Shown here: piece by piece, positions 49,684 through 58,727 of the stretch
Layout: each line of letters begins with the position of its first letter
Numbering within the stretch: the first letter of the stretch is position 1
Assembly (NCBI RefSeq): GCF_014193675.1
Contig: NZ_BLXZ01000010.1
Span: 124,001 to 188,000 of the forward strand
Direction: 5' to 3'
DNA length: 64,000 bases
DNA from: Geomonas limicola
GTDB taxonomy: Bacteria > Desulfobacterota > Desulfuromonadia > Geobacterales > Geobacteraceae
Program-made: the position numbers and the translations under genes
Notes under the pieces: model-generated
What the model was told of the DNA's origin: nothing
Database searches by the model: none
What the model saw: only the letters and a program-made list of their open reading frames with translations

Positions 49684-50424
49684 ATGAGTCTTAACGGACA
49701 GGTAGCCGTAGTAACCGGAGCTTCCCGCGGCATCGGCCGCGCCATCGCCCTGAAACTTGCCGCCGAAGGTGCCGCCGTGGTGGTTACCGCAACCAGCGTC
49801 GAGGGGGCCCAGAAAACCGCCGACGAGATCGTCGCAGCCGGGGGCAAGGCGCTCGCCGTCAAGGTGGACGTCTCCCAGGTGGCCGAGGTGGAGGAACTCT
49901 TCAAAAAGACCGCCGACGCCTTCGGGCGCCTCGACATCCTGGTGAATAACGCCGGGATCACCAAGGACGGCCTCTTGCTGCGCATGAAGGAGTCCGACTG
50001 GGATGCCGTCATCGACGTGAACCTGAAGGGTGCCTTCAACTGCACCCGCGAGGCGGCCAAGGTGATGAGCAAGGCCCGCTACGGCCGCATCGTCAACGTC
50101 TCCTCGGTGGTCGGTGAGATGGGGAACCCGGGCCAGGCGAACTACTGCGCCTCCAAGGCCGGCATGATCGGCCTCACCAAGTCGGTGGCAAAGGAACTCG
50201 CGCGTCGCAGCGTCACCGTGAACGCGGTAACCCCCGGCTTCATCGAGACCGACATGACCAGCGAACTCTCCGAGAAGACCCGCGAGTCCTTGCAGGAACA
50301 GATCCCGATGGGGCGCCTGGGGGGCTCGGAAGACATCGCCGCGGCGGTACTTTTCCTGGTGTCCCAGGGGGCTTCCTACATCACCGGTCACGTTCTCTCG
50401 GTCAACGGCGGGATGTACATGTAG
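49684..50424 (+). CDS. fabG: 3-oxoacyl-ACP reductase FabG
   Basis: 246 residues, short-chain dehydrogenase. It has TGASRGIGRAIA (NADPH loop), NNAGIT, the catalytic Ser in NVSSVVGEMGN and the YCASKAG Tyr/Lys pair. It reduces 3-oxoacyl-ACP in each elongation cycle. GGAGG lies inside the end of fabD. Confidence 0.96.
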   Translation: MSLNGQVAVVTGASRGIGRAIALKLAAEGAAVVVTATSVEGAQKTADEIVAAGGKALAVKVDVSQVAEVEELFKKTADAFGRLDILVNNAGITKDGLLLRMKESDWDAVIDVNLKGAFNCTREAAKVMSKARYGRIVNVSSVVGEMGNPGQANYCASKAGMIGLTKSVAKELARRSVTVNAVTPGFIETDMTSELSEKTRESLQEQIPMGRLGGSEDIAAAVLFLVSQGASYITGHVLSVNGGMYM

Positions 50425-50443
50425 GGTAGGGAAGGGGCCGAAA

Positions 50444-50467
50444 ATTTTAGCTTGCGGGCCCTAAAAT
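50444..50467 (+). promoter_or_regulatory. 7-bp inverted repeat, candidate operator before acpP
   Basis: ATTTTAG (50444-50450) and CTAAAAT (50461-50467) flank a 10-base GC-rich centre, immediately upstream of the acpP promoter -35. It could be a lipid-responsive operator or a weak fabG terminator. Confidence 0.35.
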
Positions 50468-50472
50468 ACCTT

Positions 50473-50501
50473 TTGCAAATTCGCTTTGTGCATGCTATGA
50501 A
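50473..50501 (+). promoter_or_regulatory. Putative sigma-70 promoter of acpP
   Basis: TTGCAA (50473-50478) and TATGAA (50496-50501) are 17 bases apart, 57 bases before the acpP start. A separate promoter for the abundant acyl carrier protein is common. Confidence 0.5.
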
Positions 50502-50558
50502 ACTAGGCGTGTTTTTTCCCAACTAAATGTCTGAACAAAATCAACTGGAGGTGTATAG

Positions 50559-50792
50559 ATGGCTTCGATCGAAAAACGTATTAAAGAGATAGTGGCAGAG
50601 CAGCTTGGTGTTGACGAGGCGCAGGTGACCAACGAGTCTTCCTTCATGGACGACCTGGGCGCCGACTCCCTGGATACCGTGGAACTGGTGATGGCTCTCG
50701 AAGAAGAGTTCGAAATCGAGATCTCCGACGAAGATGCCGAGAAGATCCAGTCCGTCCAGGACGCCATCGACTACATTACTGATCATACCTAG
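50559..50792 (+). CDS. acpP: Acyl carrier protein
   Basis: 77 residues, strongly acidic, four-helix ACP. The phosphopantetheine Ser is in DLGADSLDTVELVMALEEEF. GGAGG upstream. It is flanked by its own promoter and a strong terminator, so it can be made in excess of the fab enzymes. Confidence 0.97.
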   Translation: MASIEKRIKEIVAEQLGVDEAQVTNESSFMDDLGADSLDTVELVMALEEEFEIEISDEDAEKIQSVQDAIDYITDHT

Positions 50793-50800
50793 TAGGCAGA

Positions 50801-50824
50801 GGGGAAGTTGACTTCCCCTTTTTT
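50801..50824 (+). terminator. Terminator of acpP
   Basis: GGGGAAG (50801-50807) pairs with CTTCCCC (50812-50818), followed by six T. A perfect compact rho-independent terminator. Confidence 0.9.
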
Positions 50825-50872
50825 CATGGCGCCATGGCGTCGTGACGATCAGAAACTAAGGAGTTCAGAAAT

Positions 50873-52105
50873 ATGAGAAGAGTTGTTGTCACGGGGATCG
50901 GCGTGGTCTCCCCCCTGGGGACCGGGAACGCCAAGAACTGGGAGAACCTGATCGCCGGCAAGTCCGGGATCGCTCCCATCACCCGTTTCGATGCCAGCGA
51001 GCTGCCGGTCAGGATCGCCGGCGAAGTGAAGGATTTCGTCGCCGAGGACTACATCGACAAGAAAGAGATCAAGAAGATGGATCTCTTCATCCAGTACGCG
51101 CTGGGTGCCGCTCACTACGCCATGGAGGATTCCGGCCTGGTGATCAACGAGGAGAATGCCGAGCGTGTCGGCGTCCTGGTAGGTGCGGGCCTTGGCGGCC
51201 TCCCCGCCATCGAGCGCTACCACAGCGCACTCGCCGAGGGTGGCTACAAGAAGATTTCTCCCTTCTTCATCCCGATGCTGATCATCAATCTGGCTCCGGG
51301 CCACATCTCCATCAAGTACGGCGCGAAAGGTCCGAACCTCTCGTCGGTTTCCGCCTGCGCGACCGGTACCCACTCCATCGGTGACGCCTACCACATGATC
51401 AAGCGCGGCGATGCCGACGCCATGATCGCCGGCGGCACCGAGTCGACCGTGACCCCGCTGGGGATCGGCGGCTTCGCCGTCATGAAGGCGCTCTCGACCA
51501 ACAACGACGATCCGGCTGCGGCCTCGCGCCCCTTCGACAAGGGGAGGGACGGTTTCGTCCTCGCGGAAGGCGCCGGCATCGTGGTGCTCGAGGAGTACGA
51601 AGCGGCCAAGGCCCGCGGCGCCAAGATCTACGGCGAGATCGTGGGATACGGCATGTCCGGCGACGCCTACCACCTGACCAGCCCCGCTCCGGGCGGCGAG
51701 GGTGCCGCACGCTGCATGAAGATGGCGCTCAGGACCGCCGGTGTGAACCCCGAGCAGGTCGACTACATCAACGCCCACGGCACCTCCACGCCGTTTGGCG
51801 ACGTGGGTGAGACCATGGCCATCCGCTCGGTGTTCGGCCCCCATGCCGACAAGCTGATGGTTTCCTCGACCAAGTCGATGACCGGGCACCTGCTCGGAGC
51901 GGCCGGCGGCGTCGAGGCGGTCTTCTCGCTCATGGCGATGGAAAAGCAGGTGGTACCTCCGACCATCAACTACACCGATCCCGATCCGGAATGCGATCTG
52001 GACTACGTCCCGAACACGGCGCGCGAAGCGAAGGTCGAGTACGCCATGTCCAACTCGTTCGGCTTCGGCGGCACCAACGCGTCGCTGCTTTTCAAGAGGG
52101 TGTAG
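50873..52105 (+). CDS. fabF: 3-oxoacyl-ACP synthase II (FabF)
   Basis: 410 residues, ATG with AAGGAG upstream. It has the Cys-His-His triad of elongating KAS enzymes: SACATGTHSIG, NAHGTSTPFGD and TGHLLGAAGGVEA. It elongates acyl-ACP and controls the unsaturated chain ratio. It is followed without a gap by rpiB. Confidence 0.96.
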   Translation: MRRVVVTGIGVVSPLGTGNAKNWENLIAGKSGIAPITRFDASELPVRIAGEVKDFVAEDYIDKKEIKKMDLFIQYALGAAHYAMEDSGLVINEENAERVGVLVGAGLGGLPAIERYHSALAEGGYKKISPFFIPMLIINLAPGHISIKYGAKGPNLSSVSACATGTHSIGDAYHMIKRGDADAMIAGGTESTVTPLGIGGFAVMKALSTNNDDPAAASRPFDKGRDGFVLAEGAGIVVLEEYEAAKARGAKIYGEIVGYGMSGDAYHLTSPAPGGEGAARCMKMALRTAGVNPEQVDYINAHGTSTPFGDVGETMAIRSVFGPHADKLMVSSTKSMTGHLLGAAGGVEAVFSLMAMEKQVVPPTINYTDPDPECDLDYVPNTAREAKVEYAMSNSFGFGGTNASLLFKRV

Positions 52106-52561
52106 ATGATAGTCATTGCCAGCGATCACGGCGGTTTGAACCTGAAGGATGAGATCAAGGCTCTCTTGAGCGAGCGCGGGGTAGCCTGCGAGGATCTCGG
52201 CACCAACAACGGCGACTCGGTCGACTACCCGGACTTCGGGGCCAAGGTGGCGCAGCGCGTCTCCCAGGGAAATGCCGATCTCGGCATCCTGGTCTGCGGC
52301 ACCGGCATCGGCATGTCCATCGTGGCCAACAAGTTCCCGGGTATCCGGGCGGCCCTGGCAACCGACGTCTTCATGGCCACCATGGCCAAGGAGCACAACA
52401 ACGCCAACATCCTGGTCCTCGGAGGGCGCGTCATCGACGGAGCCACCGCCCGCGCCATGGTGGCGGCCTGGCTGGACACCGAGTTTGCCGCGGGGCGCCA
52501 CCAGGCGCGTCTCGACAAGATCGCCGCGCTGGAGAAGGACCTCAGGGTCCAGGCACCCTAA
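52106..52561 (+). CDS. rpiB: Ribose-5-phosphate isomerase B
   Basis: 151 residues, starting directly after the fabF stop. It is RpiB/LacAB family: MIVIASDHGGLNLKDEI, the catalytic Cys in ILVCGTGIGMSI, and ATDVFMATMAKEHNNANIL. It interconverts ribose-5-P and ribulose-5-P. Pairing with glyA downstream is frequent in bacteria. Confidence 0.96.
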   Translation: MIVIASDHGGLNLKDEIKALLSERGVACEDLGTNNGDSVDYPDFGAKVAQRVSQGNADLGILVCGTGIGMSIVANKFPGIRAALATDVFMATMAKEHNNANILVLGGRVIDGATARAMVAAWLDTEFAAGRHQARLDKIAALEKDLRVQAP

Positions 52562-52590
52562 GGGCCCGGCAGCATTTGAACAAAGCACAA

Positions 52591-52612
52591 ACGGGACCCT
52601 CGGTCCCGTTTT
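52591..52612 (+). terminator. Terminator between rpiB and glyA
   Basis: ACGGGACC (52591-52598) pairs with GGTCCCGT (52602-52609) around CTC, with TTTT. It separates the fab operon from glyA. Confidence 0.8.
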
Positions 52613-52646
52613 CATTTCCACAACGTTTATTTCAGGAGAACACACC

Positions 52647-53894
<1,248 letters not shown>

Positions 53895-53923
53895 GTGCGG
53901 CAGTAGCAGGCATTAAACAAGAG

Positions 53924-53951
53924 GGGGGCGCCTGTGGCGCCCCCTTTTTTT
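53924..53951 (+). terminator. Terminator of glyA
   Basis: A perfect 9-bp GC stem (GGGGGCGCC with GGCGCCCCC) with a TGT loop, followed by seven T. Confidence 0.92.
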
Positions 53952-54092
53952 CGTTGCGGCAGTTCCCCCTCGCCCTCCGGGAGAGGGTCGGGGTGAGGGG
54001 GCTTCGGGCTCGTTTGCCGTTAGCCCTTAGGCGTTCCCCGCTGACCGGCCATCGGTCCGAGAAAGTGCAGCTGGCGCACCCAGGAGATCCCC

Positions 54093-54986
54093 ATGATTTT
54101 CAACCGCATCCGCTACGAAGAGCCGCTCTTTCGCCCCCCCTCCGAAGCCAACAGCCTCATATTCCAGGCCACTATTGGCTGCTCGCAGAACACCTGCCGT
54201 TTCTGCGGCATGTACAAGATGAAAACCTTCCGCATCCGCCCGGTCTCCGAGATGCTCGCCGAAATCCACTCGGTGCCCGAATCGGTGCGTCCCCACGTGC
54301 AGCGGGTCTTCATCGCCGACGGCGACGGGCTGGTCTATCCGCAGGCCGGTCTCGTGGAACTCCTCGATGCGCTCTCTACCACGTTTCCCCGGCTCACCCG
54401 GGTCGGTGCCTACGCCTCGCCCAACAGCCTCACCACCAAGACCGAGGAGGAACTCACCCTGCTGCAGCAGAAGAAGCTGCGCATCCTCTACTTCGGCCTG
54501 GAAAGCGGGGACCCGGATACGCTCACCCTGGTGCGCAAGGGGTTTGCTCCTGCCGAGATGCTCGCACTCTGTAAAAAGGCCCAAAGGGCCGGGATGAAGC
54601 TATCTGTGACCGCAATCCTAGGTCTTGCCGGCAGGGCGCGCAGTGCCGAGCACGCCAAGGCTACCGCCGCGTGGATCAATGAACTCTCGCCCGAGTACTT
54701 TTCGCTGCTCACCATGTTCCGGCGCCACAACGACGATTACTTTAAGGAAATCGAGCCGCTCAGCTACGGGGGGATCCTGGAGGAGGCGCTTTCGATGCTG
54801 CAGGAACTCAATCCGCAACGCACCATCTTGCGCTCCAACCACGTCTCGAATTTCCTGAATCTGGCGGGGAGTTATCCCAAGGACCGCGAGCGACTCATCG
54901 AGACCGCGCAGCGGGCCCTGGCCGAAGCCCGACGGCAGCCGATATGGTTCAATGAGGTTCCGGACTATCAGGAGGAGTATTATTAG
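54093..54986 (+). CDS. Radical SAM protein with CX4CX2C cluster
   Basis: 297 residues, ATG with AGGAGATCCCC upstream. The iron-sulfur motif is CSQNTCRFC (residues 30-38), with four rather than three residues between the first two cysteines. The following YKMKTFRIRP and YFGLESGDPDTL (beta-4 Glu/SAM region) fit the radical SAM barrel of the Elp3/MiaB-like PF04055 superfamily. There is no auxiliary cluster motif or B12 domain. The substrate is unknown. The stop codon TAG is also the first unit of the long repeat array that follows. Confidence 0.85.
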   Translation: MIFNRIRYEEPLFRPPSEANSLIFQATIGCSQNTCRFCGMYKMKTFRIRPVSEMLAEIHSVPESVRPHVQRVFIADGDGLVYPQAGLVELLDALSTTFPRLTRVGAYASPNSLTTKTEEELTLLQQKKLRILYFGLESGDPDTLTLVRKGFAPAEMLALCKKAQRAGMKLSVTAILGLAGRARSAEHAKATAAWINELSPEYFSLLTMFRRHNDDYFKEIEPLSYGGILEEALSMLQELNPQRTILRSNHVSNFLNLAGSYPKDRERLIETAQRALAEARRQPIWFNEVPDYQEEYY

Positions 54987-55187
54987 GGACTGGGGACTAG
55001 GGACTAGGGACTAGGGACTAGGGACTAGGGACTAGGGACTGGGGACTGGGGACTGGGGACTGGGGACTGGGGACTGGGGACTGGGGACTGGGGACTTGTG
55101 ACTGGAGACTGGAGACTGGAGACTAGGGCTAGGGCTAGGGCTAGGGCTAGGGCTAGGGCTAGGGGCTAGGGGCTAGGGGCTAGGGGC
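54985..55187. repeat. Long heptamer/hexamer tandem repeat array
   Basis: About 200 bases of near-perfect tandem units. First come runs of GGGACTA and GGGACTG heptamers (about 17 copies), then a few GAGACTG units, then TAGGGC hexamers (about seven) and TAGGGGC heptamers (about four). The strand is extremely G-rich on plus and could form G-quadruplexes. There are no spacers, so it is not CRISPR. Unlike the other repeat gaps it has no inverted partner nearby. Confidence 0.9.
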
Positions 55188-55302
55188 GGAGGGGGGATCC
55201 TTTTCACGAGAATTTGTCGCCGAACACAGGTTCCCCCCTTCGCAAAGGGGAGGACGTGACGCCAGCTGCTTTGCCTAAATTTAGGGAAGTAGCTCTCGAA
55301 CA
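55188..55302. other. Intergenic stretch with REP-like palindrome
   Basis: CCCCTT-CGCA-AAGGGG (55235-55250) is the mirror of CTCCCCTT-TGCG-AAGGGGAG at 60193-60212. These look like two copies of a small dispersed palindromic repeat. No gene is seen in the stretch. Confidence 0.45.
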
Positions 55303-55340
55303 ACAGAAAAGCCACTCCGAAACCGGAGTGGCTTTTCTGT
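55303..55340. terminator. 17-bp perfect hairpin, bidirectional terminator
   Basis: A 17-bp perfect stem (55303-55319 with 55324-55340) around AAAC, with A-rich 5' and T-rich 3' arm ends (AGAAAAGCC...GGCTTTTCT). It lies between the radical SAM gene and the convergent Fis-like gene, so it can end both. No gene is seen between 55341 and 55509. Confidence 0.7.
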
Positions 55341-55509
55341 GTTGCCAAGGGGGGGACAACGGTCCTGCTTCTCTCCCAACCCGCCCCGTCCCGGTGCCTG
55401 CACCGAAACGGCCACCGTCCTGGCAAGGGCGTCGCTGGGCCGAGCTCTTAAGCCTCTGATAATAGACCGGAGAACTGCTCGGGGAGCTCCATCCGGTCCG
55501 AATGGGACG

Positions 55510-55968
55510 CTAGCGTGCTACTCCGCAAAGCTGCAGCTCCGTATCGAGCTTCTCCCGCGAAATCCCGAGCACTCGGCACGCCTTGTCCCTGTCGCTCTGG
55601 TAGCGCTCCATCACCATGAGGAGCAACGCCTTTTTGAGCGACGCTGAAAGTTTGTCCATGACGCCCTGGCCGTGACTGGCCGCCAGCGAAGAGACCAACG
55701 GCTCCAGGTTTCTCTGGAACAGGGCGGCACTCTCGTTGACCCCCTTGGTCTCCCGCTCCTGCATTCTCTTCAGCTTCACGATGTTGCCGACGCACTCTTC
55801 CATGTGATCCTGCACCCAGCGCAGGGTGTCCCAATGGTTGTCGACCGTCATCAGGCGCAGGTCGTCCCTGGTTCCTGCCGCTGCATTCTTCCGCTTCAGC
55901 CGCACCTCCATGATGCTATAGTCGAAGGCCCCAGATTTCTCGGCACTGCTGCGATCCCGGTATGCCAT
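55510..55968 (-). CDS. Orphan Fis-type helix-turn-helix protein
   Basis: 152 residues from ATG 55968, with GGGGGAC upstream. The last 45 residues (LLLMVMERYQSDRDKACRVLGISREKLDTELQ) resemble the Fis/NtrC C-terminal DNA-binding helix pair. The N-terminal 100 residues are helical and charged, without receiver or AAA+ domain. It could be a nucleoid- or promoter-binding factor, or a stripped-down enhancer-binding protein. The family is otherwise unknown to me. Confidence 0.72.
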   Translation of the reverse strand: MAYRDRSSAEKSGAFDYSIMEVRLKRKNAAAGTRDDLRLMTVDNHWDTLRWVQDHMEECVGNIVKLKRMQERETKGVNESAALFQRNLEPLVSSLAASHGQGVMDKLSASLKKALLLMVMERYQSDRDKACRVLGISREKLDTELQLCGVAR

Positions 55969-56284
55969 GACGTCCCCCTTTGTTGCCGCGATTTTTCTCT
56001 ATCCTGTTCAACGGCCGTACCAATTCAGTCGTTGTTCGTCTAACATCGCTAAGTAGCCGTAATTATGGCTTAATTTGATCTTTATTTTGAGGGCGCTAGC
56101 AGGCAGCTTAAATGCCGGTCTGTTTCAAGCCTGCACAGATGCCTGTTCGGAAGCTGGTATTAGCTGTAATAACAGCAGCTTGGCCCGATGTTGATTCGTG
56201 AACAGGCCAAAGGGTGGCCTGCACACGCTGCTGCCGGTGCTGCAGGACATGATATACATTGGGGTGACCTAATGGAGGTGGACC
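55969..56284. other. Divergent intergenic region
   Basis: 316 bases of lower-GC sequence between the Fis-like gene and comEC. It contains small hairpins (for example CAGGCC/GGCCTG near 56201-56219) but no promoter I can place with confidence and no gene. Confidence 0.4.
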
Positions 56285-58657
56285 CTGGAAAGGCCGCTGC
56301 TCATCCCGCTCGCCGCCCTGATAGCCGGGCTTGTTACTGCCGACGCCACCGGCTGCTTTCCGCCGCCCTGGAGCCTCGGCGCCTGGCTGGCGATCCTCTG
56401 CATTACCTCTTGCCGCACCGCATCTCTGGGTTTTCTGTCTGCCCTCGCCGCGTTCTTCTTCTGTTATGGCCAGATCTCCCTGGAGCCGTTTCTCAAGCCA
56501 CCTGAGGAGATCGCTTCCTGGAACTGCGACCGGCAGGTCCTCCTGGAGGGGGTACTGGCGCGTCGTGCCGAGGGGCTTCCGGACGGCGGCAGCCGCTTGG
56601 TGCTGGACGAATTGCTGCTGCGCGAGGGGCAGGAACATCGGTTGCCGGGCAGGCTGCTGGTCCACATCAAGCAGGGGAGGGTGCCACTTGGTACCGGGGA
56701 CCGGATCCTGTTCTCCTCAAAGCTGCGTCGCCCGCGCCTGTTGGGGCTCCCCGGCGAATCGGACTACCCGCGCCGCTTGGCCTACCAGGGGATCTTCCTG
56801 ACCGGATTCCTGAAGGATCCTGGTCAACTGGTGCTGCTTGAAAGTGGGGAAGGGTGGCGCTACGACATCGACCGCCTGGCGGCCCGACTGGGAAGGTTCC
56901 TCATGGAGCATGCTCCTCCAGCGGAGGCCGGGATACTCAAGGCGTTGCTGATCGGCGACACCGGCGATGTCCCTCCAGAACTGGACACGGCCTACGCCGT
57001 GAGCGGCGTCAACCACATCCTCTCCATCTCGGGGTTCCATGTCGGCATCATCTTCCTGTGCCTCTTCCAGCTCCTCTTTATGCTGGCACGCCAGATAGAG
57101 ACCCTGAGCAGGCTCTGCAACCTGCGGCGCACCTTGCTGCTCGTGGCCCTGCCGGCAGTGGTTTTCTACCTGTTTCTCTCGGGCACCCAGGCGGCAACCC
57201 TGCGCAGCGTACTTATGATCGTGGCGGTACTGCTGGCCCTCTACCTGAAGCGCGAACTCGATCCGGTGAACTGCATCATCCTGGCTGCCATGGCGATCCT
57301 CTGTTTTGCTCCGGAAACCCTCTTCAACCTTTCCTTTCAGCTCTCCTTCTTGGCCATCTGGGGGCTTGTGGTGCTCTCCCCGCAACTTGCCGCCCCCTTC
57401 AGCCGGATCAAGGGGGTTCGCGGGTGGTTGCTGCCTCTCGCTGCCGCTTCGGCGGCTGCCATCCTGGTAACCCTGGTCCCGGTCGCCTTCTATTTCCACC
57501 GGGTCTCCTTTACCGGTCTGCTCGCCAATCTGGCCGTGGTTCCTCTTATGGGGTACGGCGCGGTGGTGGTCGGTTTCGCCTCGCTGCCGGTCTGCCTCAT
57601 CGCGCCCGCCGCCGCCCATCCCTTGGTGCAGCTTGCTGCAGCGCTGGTGAGGTTTTCCGACTACCTGATCGTGCACCTGGCTCGACTCCCGGTCTGGAAC
57701 GGCTACTGCCCGGACCGGATCGACCTGGCCCTATCCGTGGCAGCCTTGATGGCACTCACCTTGGTGCGTTCGGTCCGGCTGGGGCAGGGTGTGGTGCTGC
57801 TGCTGGTGATGGTTCTGGTGGCACGGGGGATTCCGGCAGCACGCTCGGCGGATGGACAGCTCACGGTGATCTTTCTGAGTGTCGGCCAGGGGGATGCAGC
57901 GTTGGTGCGCCTGCCGGACGGCAAGCAGATGCTGGTGGATGGCGGCGGGGACTACGGAGACCTTGAACTGAGGGTAGGGGAGCGTCTCCTGGGGCCGGCC
58001 CTCCATGCCCTCAACGTGGACCGGCTGGACTACCTGGTACTTTCGCACCCGCACCCGGACCACCTGCAGGGGGTGCTGTGGGCCGCTGCAAATCTAGAGG
58101 TGGGCGAGTTCTGGGAAAGCGGCATTCCAGGCGATGCACAGGAGTACCGCAAACTGAAGTGGGTGCTGGCGAGTCGCGCGGTTCCGGTTCGTACGGTGAA
58201 CGCGGCCGGTGCCCCTTTTAAGGCGGGTGGCGTTCTGGTCGAGCCGCTCTGGCCGGAACAGACCGTGGCGGTAAGCGCGGACGAGAACGACAATTCCCTG
58301 GTGTTCCGGTTGCGTCATGGGCAGAGTTCGGTGCTTTTCACCGGTGACCTGGGTGGTGAGCCGGAAACCGGGCTCCTGGATAGCGGCAGGACACTCGCCG
58401 CGACGCTTTTGAAGGTGCCACATCACGGCAGCAAGTATTCATCCAGCGTGGAGTTTCTCAAGGCCGTTGCACCTAAGGCGGCAGTGGTATCGGCAGGGTT
58501 CGGTAACAACTTCCACCTGCCGGCACCCTCCACGCTCTGGCGTTTGCAGCACCGGGGAACCAGGGTGTATCGAACCGACCTGGAAGGCTCGATACAGGCT
58601 ATCTGCCAAACCGATGGAACTGTTATAATAGGGGCACCTTGGGGGCATTTTAATTGA
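56285..58657 (+). CDS. comEC: ComEC/Rec2 DNA uptake channel, CTG start
   Basis: 790 residues if translation starts at CTG 56285, six bases after GGAGG. The frame is open from 56273 and the resulting N-terminus (MERPLLIPLAALIAGLVTAD...) supplies the first membrane helices and the OB/DUF4131 region expected in ComEC. The next canonical-type start, TTG 56597, would delete these 104 residues. The competence core follows (LKALLIGDTGDVPPELDTAY, NHILSISGFHVGI). The C-terminal metallo-beta-lactamase domain has LSHPHPDHLQGV and PHHGSKYS. ComEC carries single-stranded DNA across the inner membrane in natural transformation. Confidence 0.9.
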   Translation: MERPLLIPLAALIAGLVTADATGCFPPPWSLGAWLAILCITSCRTASLGFLSALAAFFFCYGQISLEPFLKPPEEIASWNCDRQVLLEGVLARRAEGLPDGGSRLVLDELLLREGQEHRLPGRLLVHIKQGRVPLGTGDRILFSSKLRRPRLLGLPGESDYPRRLAYQGIFLTGFLKDPGQLVLLESGEGWRYDIDRLAARLGRFLMEHAPPAEAGILKALLIGDTGDVPPELDTAYAVSGVNHILSISGFHVGIIFLCLFQLLFMLARQIETLSRLCNLRRTLLLVALPAVVFYLFLSGTQAATLRSVLMIVAVLLALYLKRELDPVNCIILAAMAILCFAPETLFNLSFQLSFLAIWGLVVLSPQLAAPFSRIKGVRGWLLPLAAASAAAILVTLVPVAFYFHRVSFTGLLANLAVVPLMGYGAVVVGFASLPVCLIAPAAAHPLVQLAAALVRFSDYLIVHLARLPVWNGYCPDRIDLALSVAALMALTLVRSVRLGQGVVLLLVMVLVARGIPAARSADGQLTVIFLSVGQGDAALVRLPDGKQMLVDGGGDYGDLELRVGERLLGPALHALNVDRLDYLVLSHPHPDHLQGVLWAAANLEVGEFWESGIPGDAQEYRKLKWVLASRAVPVRTVNAAGAPFKAGGVLVEPLWPEQTVAVSADENDNSLVFRLRHGQSSVLFTGDLGGEPETGLLDSGRTLAATLLKVPHHGSKYSSSVEFLKAVAPKAAVVSAGFGNNFHLPAPSTLWRLQHRGTRVYRTDLEGSIQAICQTDGTVIIGAPWGHFN

Positions 58658-58727
58658 CACTGCGAAGATGTATCTGCTAGTTTATGCTCGAATTGGTCTA
58701 TATTTGTGTCTGTAGGAGAGCCGCTTC

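Noticed and set aside
54985..55187. Possible CRISPR array
   Set aside because: The units are contiguous 6-7-mers without spacers and no cas gene is near.
55214..55459. 81-codon plus-strand frame
   Set aside because: It runs through a perfect 17-bp hairpin and a dispersed palindrome and has no homologous look; treated as non-coding.
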